Assembly: GCA_019915135.1 (NCBI GenBank)
Contig: JAHLMK010000009.1
Span: 806,001-870,000 of the forward strand
Length of the DNA stretch: 64,000 bases
From: Strobilurus pachycystidiatus
Lineage: Eukaryota; Basidiomycota; Agaricomycetes; Agaricales; Physalacriaceae
Reading direction: 5' to 3'
Positions 56,283-64,000 of this stretch are shown piece after piece (positions within the stretch are counted from its first letter, which is position 1; every line of letters begins with the position of its first letter). Below the pieces are notes generated by a model. It was not told the origin of the DNA, searched no databases, and saw only the letters and a list, made by a program, of their open reading frames with translations. A program made the position numbers and the translations under genes.

Positions 56283-57998
56283 GCCTCAGCGTTTGCAATG
56301 CACTCGAACAGGACCTCAAACACGGTCTAATCGAAATCGTCGAATACTCGCACATCGTTACCTTTTTTGGATGTGGCCATGGGCCCTCGAAAGCCCTCTT
56401 GCTTGTGCATGACAGTTTATTTTGGGTTAGGGTCTACCTCTCGTCCGAGGCTGGATGTACGGCTTTACACATCCTTCCACCGTCTCCGCTCAATTCTATC
56501 AGTTCTTACGGCCTATATCAACGGGGAAATCTCATCTCCCTCCATAAGAGATGTTCTGACGGTGCGTCTTATCCCCCTTGAAGTCCCACACGAGCTCACC
56601 TAGTCAAGATATTCTCTCTCAACTCCAAATGCGCGCCATGGCTTCTGACCCGTCTTCTCGATTCTGCATCCTACGGTGTCTTCAATCGCTCTCTAGATCG
56701 AGGAATACACCATACAGTTGCCAATGTTGGCCTATTTCTTCTCAAACTTGCTTGTCGTTGTCTGACTTAGTCCAGACTGCGCTCTTCGATTCACCAAGCG
56801 ATTTGTTCAAGGCTCGTCACGGTCAACCGCGCATTGGATGTCATCTGATCCCTCTCCAGGCTTTCCTCAGCGATGAAATGCAATACTCGTGTCCCATATG
56901 GTTGGACGATGACGGCGGACCAGCCGGCTTCCGCTCCTCGGGAGATTTAGAACGCGCACAGGAAAATAAAATACGTTGGGTTCTTGGACGGGCTCGCCTA
57001 AAGAGTGGTCACCGTGTACTGGAAATCGGGACCGGGTGGGGTGGTCTTGCCATGGCGGTGAGTATAAGCTCATTTCGCGCAATATCTTATTGAGACAATC
57101 CCCCAGGCTGCGGCGTTGGGCTGCACAGTCGATTCGCTTACTCTCTCGGTTGACCAGAAACTCATTGCCGAGGAACGTATAGCTAGGGCCGGATTGTCGT
57201 CGAAGGTTCGCATCCATCTGCTGGATTACAGGAATATGCCACAAAGCTTCGCAAAGTCTTTTGACGCGTGTATAAGCTTGGAAACGATTGAGGTATGTCC
57301 TATTAGCTCCCTATCACCCAACTGCATTTTGATCGCACAGTGTTAGGCCGTTGGATCCTCGTACATGCCGGCCTTCATCCGTGTCTTGGACTGGGCTCTC
57401 AAAGAGGACGAGGCTACTGTCGTGCTTTCGGCTACGACTTATCCGGATGCCACCTACAAGCGATCGCCATCATACCCGCTTGTCCGACCGCACTCTCCGC
57501 TACTGGCACCACCCAGCGCATCATCGTTAGTCGCCCAGTTCCAATCAGTATCAGGAGGTCAATTTGCCCTGGACTCATTGTACAACACATCTTCCCGTAA
57601 GTCGATATCTTCGTCCTTTCTTCGGGGGCGCGCTGATGATCGTCAGACTACTGTCGGTGTCTCAGGGAATGGAGCAGGTATACGCTGTCATGCATATGTG
57701 GACTGCAAGCTAACAAGAGTCTGATCATAGGCGGTTTGAGCTGAACTGGAAGCCGAAATTGGCAGAATCGCTTCAGCAACGATATCCGGAACTCAAGAAT
57801 CCGTCCATTCTCGAAGGGTACAGGCGACAGTGGCTGTATACATTCGCGTACATGGAGGTTGCTTATTCTGAGGGCTGGTTCAAATTGAATTACTGGGTGT
57901 TCACGCGGGATGTGAGTATACTCTGCGTGTCTGATTGCCAACCGCCCATATGCTGACACGGAATATAGCCCGTCGAGTCGGAAACTCCAGTCTATTGA
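56283..57998 (+). CDS. Cyclopropane-fatty-acid-synthase-like SAM methyltransferase (possibly decayed)
   Basis: The opening exon reads LIEIVEYSHIVTFFG and WVRVYLSSEAG, as in fungal CFA synthases. Then DVRLYTSFHRL in another frame, SDLFKA..FLSDEMQYSCPIW, LERAQENKIRWVLGRA, the SAM-binding EIGTGWGGLAMA, TVDSLTLSVDQ, AEERIARAGLSSKVRIHLLDYRNMP, and the end ERYRRxW-like EGYRRQWLYTFAYMEVAYS with stop TGA 57996-57998. It would transfer a methylene or methyl group to unsaturated acyl chains. Between the EA-G and DVR segments a short expected block is missing with a frame change, and the usual ITMPE and GPHY motifs are not clear around 57450-57700. It may be a pseudogene, or my exon reading is incomplete. 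The N-terminus is not defined. Confidence 0.65.
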
Positions 57999-58890
57999 TG
58001 TGTATCACTTCGTTCAATCACCGCTTTCACCATCAATGCGATGATTGTTTCAGAGACTAGGGCCTGTTCTTGATCGACAGTACGCACACAACGTAGATGG
58101 AAGCCTATGGTGAACCAACCACGAAACGTGAGAGCCGATGCACACATACCCAAGTGCCGGGTTTGTGGTAAGCGCGGCCTGAACGGCCTGAACGCTGAGC
58201 GCCCATGATCATCCGTTCTTCTTATCATCCGCTGCTCTTTCCTCGCCCTCGTTGCTTGATGAAAAAGACTCCGTCGACTTGGTAGATGTCGCGATCAGTT
58301 CACTTCATGGTCGCCGTACCTACGCGCTCTGGAGTGTCAATTGTATGATAGAACTTGTGCTATAAAACGGGTGAGGCTTTATCAAATGACGCGTCGGTAC
58401 ACGTAGTCCTCGTCACCCCAGGTTGATGCATCGATGCTTTCCATTATATATATTTTCAGCATGTCAGACTCCCTCCTTTGTCTTTCGAGGGTATCGCTGA
58501 GGCAGCGACTCCCTAGTGTGCCTCAGCCAGGCAGCGCTCGTGTATGCTCCTTGAAGTGGATGACACGCTCTTGCACGAGAAGTATCAATCTTTCGAATGG
58601 TCTATATTGGATCGTCTCTTTTCGTAATTTAACATTCCTCTGTGATTTCTTCTGCTTTTCGTTTCTATGCCTGAACTTCCGTCAAAATGCTCTGTCTTGC
58701 TTACTGTGTACATTCCTGTTGAACGGATATGTGCAGGAATGAAGATGCTGCACATTTATGTAGGTAAAGATTGTCGCGTATAACGGGGCCCGTCTTTGCT
58801 CTGTCTCGTCTACAAGCGTCAGCCTCCCAACGCGCAAATGGCTCAGTTTCGGGCCCTTCGTGATTGAAGAAGGCCGAACGCGTCAAATAT
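57999..58890. other. Intergenic, nothing recognised
   Basis: A frame at 58434-58742 is Phe/Leu/Cys-rich and lacks motifs. Treated as UTR or spacer. Confidence 0.4.
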
Positions 58891-59107
58891 TAGTCTCGTA
58901 CCCATCCGTTCTGGAGAGATCCCTGCCCCCTCCTCGTGATACTCGGAGACTCGGACCGAGCCACGTTTTTGACCATTGAGGCACGGGAGCAGGGAATCTC
59001 TCCGTTCTGGCGAACCCTCTGCTCTGAAAACTTAAATCCGAAAAACGTGGCACGGTCCGTACATTCCGATCGGCCGAAGTGAGCCAGAACGGATGGGAAC
59101 GAGACTA
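58891..59107. mobile_element. 217-bp MITE with 9-bp TSD (Mutator-like)
   Basis: TIRs TAGTCTCGTACCCATCCG and the complement of TAGTCTCGTTCCCATCCG extend about 25 bp (to CTGG). The 9-bp duplication GTCAAATAT is at 58882-58890 and 59108-59116. A 9-bp TSD is the hallmark of Mutator-type transposition. No coding capacity. Confidence 0.85.
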
Positions 59108-59116
59108 GTCAAATAT

Positions 59117-60092
59117 CTGAATTGGAGTGAGCGGCAATTTAAAGCGGCGTCCAAGTTTGGAAACTCCGTGGGCGGCGCTCTCGAAGCGGCCGCCGGTTTC
59201 AGCCGCTTGGCTCTTTTCTTCTGTCATGCCACGTTGTCAACCATGACCTCCCCCCTCCATGTCCGCCTTCAGCACTCGCGCGGCCCCATCATTGTGAGCT
59301 TGTTCCCCCTCTGAGAAAAAGAGGTCTACTAGGGCTCTTCATGAGACCGGTATAACGCGTACGCGTCTTTGTCCGTCGCGTCCCAATATTCCTCACTGTC
59401 GATCCAACTGCCGAGAAGACTATTTCTTTGTTTCCCCGCCTGATATTATTCTGCGTGGAGATCATCAATTGCAAGCACACTCTCTACGAATACGGGCAAA
59501 TTGGAAACTACGATCATATCCTCTGATTACCTTCATGGTTTCATCTCAATACTGAGCCCATCCGCCGGGTGGCCATGTACTGCCTCCTCAGAATTGCACA
59601 TCATTCAGACTTGTGATCTTTTGGAATCATTATGGATTATCTCCACAGCACTCGAGATCATCAGGGATCACATCTTTGGTGAGGAGGTGTGTACGCAGTC
59701 AGTCAGAAAGGGTCTCCATGGCGTCTCAATACCTGCTACCTTGGCCCATCGGCATACATAATGAAGACTCGTGCTACGCCGTCAACAATGACCGTAACTT
59801 TCCGATCGCCCAACAACGAGGTATACATGTCCGGTTGAATCGTCTTCATGCTGAAAGTTCCCGTTAGATTCCTTGAACGAAGTATGCTGTTCTCAGCGCA
59901 TCTGATCGGCATGATGATCCACACAAGATCGGACTATGACAGTGCCCAACGCGACGAAACTGCTGAATGTCGTTGAATCAGTTGACGTGACTACGGACGG
60001 ATGTCCGCCTCCCAATCTGGGGATGAACAACAACGAATGATCGGCACAAGTCGAGGGATGGGCCATGAAGCCCGGGAGGGCCCTTCATATAC
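59117..60092. other. Intergenic or unresolved gene remnants
   Basis: Short exon-like frames occur (for example 59245 + and 59736-59924 -), but I cannot join them into a gene or see a family motif. Confidence 0.35.
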
Positions 60093-61728
60093 ATGTCATC
60101 TTGGACCTATGGTCTCATGGCGATGAGCTTGCAGATAGCTATGGACATGGACATTCCCAAGACCATCACACTAAACGACATCCTCCGCTTATTTGGGATC
60201 CTCACCGGTCATAGTCAGTCGTCTCACTTGCGCGCCTCACCTGCTCGTATACTTACCGGACGACATGTAGATACCGCCCCTACTCCCAATCCCGAACTGA
60301 TATCCACGTTCAATACGCTGCACCTCATCGGACTCGTCTCGCTAGTCTGCCTCCTCGTCGCAGCGATAAGGTCTCCCCGCGTGCACCGCGGAACGATCTG
60401 GTACACCTTCATCGCGTCGTGGGCACTGTACTGCCTGTCCTTTGTGCTCAATCTCGCCGATGGAACGCCAGGCCCAAGGTTATGCCTCGCGCAAGCGGCA
60501 ATGATGTATGCCAGTCCGCCGATGTACCTTCATTTTACGACTGTGTTGTTTGGGTTCTCACGCGTCTGTAGGGCATCCATCGCGTGTATTGGATTGGTTT
60601 TCCATGTGAGTTAGGCCATCCAGTTGTATACGGATGATATCTGAAGTATAGAAAGATATATATCACGGTTGCGGGCCTGCTTGGAACGAAATCCAAAGAC
60701 TTGGCCATGACTATTGATAGTGTCCCGCCGTATGACCCTTGTCTTGTCCCCTTGCGCACGGTCAGGCCCGCGACTTTTGTGTCGTATGTTGTACTCAAAT
60801 AACATGCCAGATGCCTCTGGTACCATTCTTTGCCTACGCTCTTATATTCGTGGAGGCTGTTATGGTTCGTTGACTACTTTCAACCCTATGGAAGAACGAG
60901 TAATCAAACGCGAACTCTCAACAGGTTGGGTCATCTAAGCCTGAGCTGATTGTACGCGATCCCTCTGGCATGTACTGCAGCATAGCTTCTGATTCTGTGT
61001 GAGTTCCTCGTCGTACTTCGAAGAATAACGTTTCACTTTCTCGACAGCCGAATGACCTCCGCTACGCTAGTCGTCGTATCATCCTTCGCCGTCATTTGGC
61101 TCGGAGGTGCGTACATAACCTTTGTGCGTCTCTGCTCTGACGCTGTATATAGTGTGTACGTCCCACGTTCTGTACACCCATTGGGAGGAGTACAGACGCC
61201 TGAGCCTGCGCACTGGTAGTTGGGTCTCTACCGCATTGATTCTTCGCGTTGCGATGTTCTGTATGTTTCCGCTGGTAGCTCTTCTGTGAGTATTAGCACC
61301 CTTTCGTATTAGCTGGGACTCAGGGCTCGGAAGTTCCGGGCTTGTGCTGTGTTTGCAAGACACGATGTGGACGATTGGAACGAGCTCAAGGCTGAACATC
61401 GCCTTCGCATATAGTGCGTCATCTACTTTTGCAGTGTATCCGAGCCTGACCGCCCTTCAAGTTCCAATTGTGTGCTCGCTGATCTTTGGGACGCAGGAGG
61501 TGAGCTCCAAGGCAGTACCTCTTACGTCGCGCGACACTTAACTCTCAATATCAGGACATTCTTCGGACTCTGATCTTCTGGCATGAGTGGGAGTGTCCAA
61601 GTTTCTCTCAGCGGTTGGAGGTCGCGGAACAGAGTCTGCAAAGGGCAGTAGATAAAGAAAGGGAAAAACGGAAGAACATTGTCAAGGTAGAGGAGGATGG
61701 GCGGGGGATATTGCGCGATTCAACTTGA
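60093..61728 (+). CDS. Seven-TM receptor-like membrane protein 2
   Basis: Exons include 60093 (or ATG 60141) to 60208, 60272 to about 60540, about 60807-60860, about 60935-61000, about 61049-61105, about 61153-61285, about 61320-61500 and 61555-61728. The second exon begins DTAPTPNPEL and has helices LIGLVSLVCLLVAAI and WYTFIASWALYCLSFVL, then CLAQAAMMYASPP. Later helices are PLVPFFAYALIFVEAVM, SATLVVVSSFAVIWL, ALILRVAMFCMFPLVAL and VPIVCSLIFG. The hydrophilic tail ends ILRDST. It is paralogous to the protein at 53879-55591. The conserved loop segment LVxDPSGMYC is typical of this basidiomycete GPCR-like family as I remember it. Ligand and G protein are unknown. Confidence 0.65.
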
Positions 61729-62936
61729 AGGGCATTCGGATTGGACCATGCATCTTTTTCCGTCTTCGACCCAAGATTTATTCGAATTGAATTCATCATG
61801 TATACAGTACTGCCTTATTTAATGTCCGTCTCCTTGGAGATAACAGTTGCATTGTAATAATCTTCTTTGATTTGTTGTACTGCATACCGTGTATCAACCG
61901 TGTATTGAAGACCTGTGTTATGATGTGACTTGTGGGTGCCTGCAGGCGGTCTGACCAAATTGGGCCACAGAATATTTTCGACCGCGACCGTCATGTCGCT
62001 GAAATGCGTTCCTTTCGTCCTCCTCTCTGACTCCCTGACGAAAACTATGCCTGAACAAGACATCGCGGACATCCCGACACGAACCCAGAGCGGCCTGGAG
62101 AGTGTGCAGAGGGCGAGGAAAGGCACCAAAGATACAACGAGAAACAGTCCATGCAGGTGCGTACGCGCGCTCTCTTCGCAATCTATTGACTCATATAGCC
62201 CACAGCCTCTCATCTGCACATACGGACAAATTACAGACCAGAGACGAGTACACCTTGCCCTGTCCGACACCTGTCAGCGTTGCCGGCGCAAGCACAGGTC
62301 ATCAACCCTTTCCGTGTAACTTGACACGCGCCATCTCCCAATTCATCTCTCGCATAAATCGCTCGTCTCATATGGTCCGGATGTCCATCACCCTTTTCGA
62401 GCACATCCAAGGCTTGTGTCAAGCGAAGGACCGGCAAAAAAAATCGCTTTCACCCTACAAAAGCGCTAGGATAGCCAGAGGCGCGTGTTGCTTCAAGGTC
62501 GAGTTTACCGTTGGTCATCCGAGTACGCGCATGTGTTCCTAGGGTGAGCATAGGCATTGCATTTTCCTGTCTCTCTGACTCCACATTTGAAGCAGTGCAC
62601 TCGCAAGCATGTGGATCCGTCATTGTTAGAAATCTAGGCGCTCAAGTCGAGGATGATTCCCGACCAAAGCCTCCTTCTGTCTTTCCCAGTGCGGCTGCAA
62701 CTCTCGGAGACTGGCTGCCAGGCCGGCTTGGTGCTTTGCGCCACGGTCAATGAACCAGCCATTAACGGATCCGCGAGTTTGATACCGGAACAGTTGGAAA
62801 CTTCGGCCCTGACTGCATGTGACGGCTGCACCGCTTTGGGCTTGAAAGGATATCTGTCACTGTCAGTCATTCTGGCCCCCTGTCAGGCATCCTATATTAT
62901 ACAGTCGCTCGGCGGACTCTTTAGAACACCACCACC
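61729..62936. other. Region with unresolved ORFs before the sacsin-like gene
   Basis: Overlapping short frames exist on both strands (62634-62870 minus, 62231-62437 minus, 61930-62319 plus). Some have exon-like borders, but no family is recognisable and no consistent gene model emerged. Confidence 0.35.
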
Positions 62937-64000
62937 ATGGTCGAATCGTTCGGCGAGTATGCCTCGCCAACAGACACCATTGCCGCCATCCTCGGCACCT
63001 ATCCATTCTCCATCGGTCTCTTTCGTGAACTGATACAGAACTCAGACGATGCGAAGGCTTCAAAGCAGGTGCGTACCGTCCGTCCTTGCCTTCAGACATG
63101 CTGTTAACCCGTGATGCACCAGGTCTTCGTCTTGGACTCACGAACCCACCCGACAAGCTCCTTATTTCACGTAAACCTGGCCGATGCCCAGGGTCCGTCA
63201 TTGCTCGCGTTCAACGACGCGTCGTTCTTTCAAGAGGATTGGGAGGCCCTCCAGAGCATTCATCGATCGTCGAAGAAGACAGATACCTCGAAGATCGGAA
63301 AGTATGGAATCGGGTTTAGGTCATGCTATCATGTATGCGGCCTACCTCTACAGCATCTGTTCGGTCTGATCATTCCGACAGGTAACAGACAACCCTCAAA
63401 TTCTCTCAGCATCCTCTCTGGCCATATTGGATCCCCAACACACATTTTCAGAGTCCGGAGGTGCCAAGTTCGATGTCCAGGACTATCCCGACCATCACGT
63501 TGCTTTTGATTTCTTCCCATCGGCCGGGTCGGTCATACGCCTACCACTACGGCGCGAGGCGTCAACCATCAGCAAGCAAGTGGTTACTCCCCAGGAGGTC
63601 CGGACCTTGTTTGCGGACTTTATCCGGGAAGAGCTACATCTCACTTTGTTGTTTCTGAAACACGTCAAGAGGATAGAGGTATGGGAGATTGAGGAGTCGG
63701 GGAGACGCGTGTGCCTCACCGGCGCGTCGATATCGAAAGACACGCCGTCCCAGTCGTCTTTCGTCGCACAAGTCGATATCGACGCGACTTCTTCGCAACG
63801 CTGGCGAATTGTACAATCGTCGTTCTCTCAGGAGGAATCCGCTCAATCGATGTCTCGGCGGCTCGGACGCGACGTTCGGTCACTGCTCGACAAGCACAAG
63901 CTCTTCCCCAATCTGGCCATCGCCGTGCCATTGGACGTACAAGAGGAGACGGCTGGTCGTCTGTTTACGTTCCTCCCACTACCCATCAAGACTGGATTTC
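62937..64000 (+). CDS. Sacsin-like GHKL-ATPase protein, N-terminal part (runs off the window)
   Basis: Exons 62937-63068, 63123-63332 and 63382 onward join in one frame and remain open to the window end. Near the start is FGEYASPTDTIAAILGTYP followed by LFRELIQNSDDAKAS, where the Asn/Asp pattern is the N-box of the HSP90-type ATPase fold. Then GKYGIGFRSCYH is the G1-type glycine motif and ILDPQHTF follows, as in sacsin repeats. Fungal proteins of this kind are very large (over 1000 residues), so most of the gene lies beyond the window. The role is a chaperone-like ATPase, not proven. The start ATG has a CCACCATGG context. Confidence 0.85.

Overview
The window is nuclear DNA of a filamentous basidiomycete, most likely an Agaricomycete. 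The evidence is genes cut by many 45-70 bp GT-AG introns, no bacterial operon or Shine-Dalgarno logic, and several TE-linked families that, from memory, are typical of mushrooms: TET/JBP-like oxygenases beside what looks like a KDZ transposase start, agaricomycete-type Ty3/Gypsy pol, a MULE with a SWIM finger, and a multi-intron P450. No tools were run. All family calls come from motifs read by eye.

Region 1 (1-11 kb): the last two exons of an unknown gene, a degenerate simple-repeat tract, and a family of long-LTR, non-coding (LARD-like) retrotransposons here called family 1. One truncated copy (1303-4042) and one complete copy (4995-9675, TSD TCAAT) share 1551-bp LTRs. The complete copy sits inside a minus-strand TET/JBP dioxygenase-like gene (11042 to 4301). 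The truncated copy cuts off a following minus-strand gene after about 56 codons.

Region 2 (11-20.6 kb): five intron-containing genes of unknown function (A-E). Exon reconstruction gives clean frames for all five. They are followed by a 1.8-kb LTR (18791-20604) related to the LTRs of the large Gypsy element. That LTR abuts the C-terminal part of a second TET/JBP-like gene.

Region 3 (21-48.4 kb): a nest of transposons. A MULE transposase gene (21925-48363, +) is interrupted by a long-TIR element with a 3-bp TSD (22407-23441), a hAT-like MITE (24521-24959, 8-bp TSD) and a second copy of that MITE (26275-48234, 8-bp TSD). The second MITE was hit by a very young Ty3/Gypsy element (26590-47636, 1695-bp LTRs, 4-bp TSD CCGT) and by another MITE (47694-48155). 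The Gypsy pol was hit in turn by a family-2 non-coding LTR element (33713-38145, 850-bp LTRs, TSD GATAT). In each case tested, removing the insert plus one TSD copy restores the frame of the interrupted gene. The Gypsy is about 16.6 kb without its insert. It has gag, a protease ORF, a candidate -1 frameshift site, RT/RNase H/integrase, and then about 6 kb with three accessory genes: one sense Cys-cluster gene containing introns and two antisense multi-exon genes. Gene E in region 2, also next to a related LTR, shares the Cys-cluster. This accessory module is the most unusual feature of the window.

Region 4 (48.4-64 kb): ordinary host genes. These are a cytochrome P450, a delta-12-type fatty acid desaturase, two paralogous multi-pass membrane (7TM-receptor-like) proteins flanking a cyclopropane-fatty-acid-synthase-like methyltransferase, a 217-bp MITE with a 9-bp TSD, and the start of a sacsin-like GHKL-ATPase gene that runs off the window. 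P450, desaturase and CFA-type methyltransferase side by side suggest a lipid-modifying neighbourhood, but this is inference.
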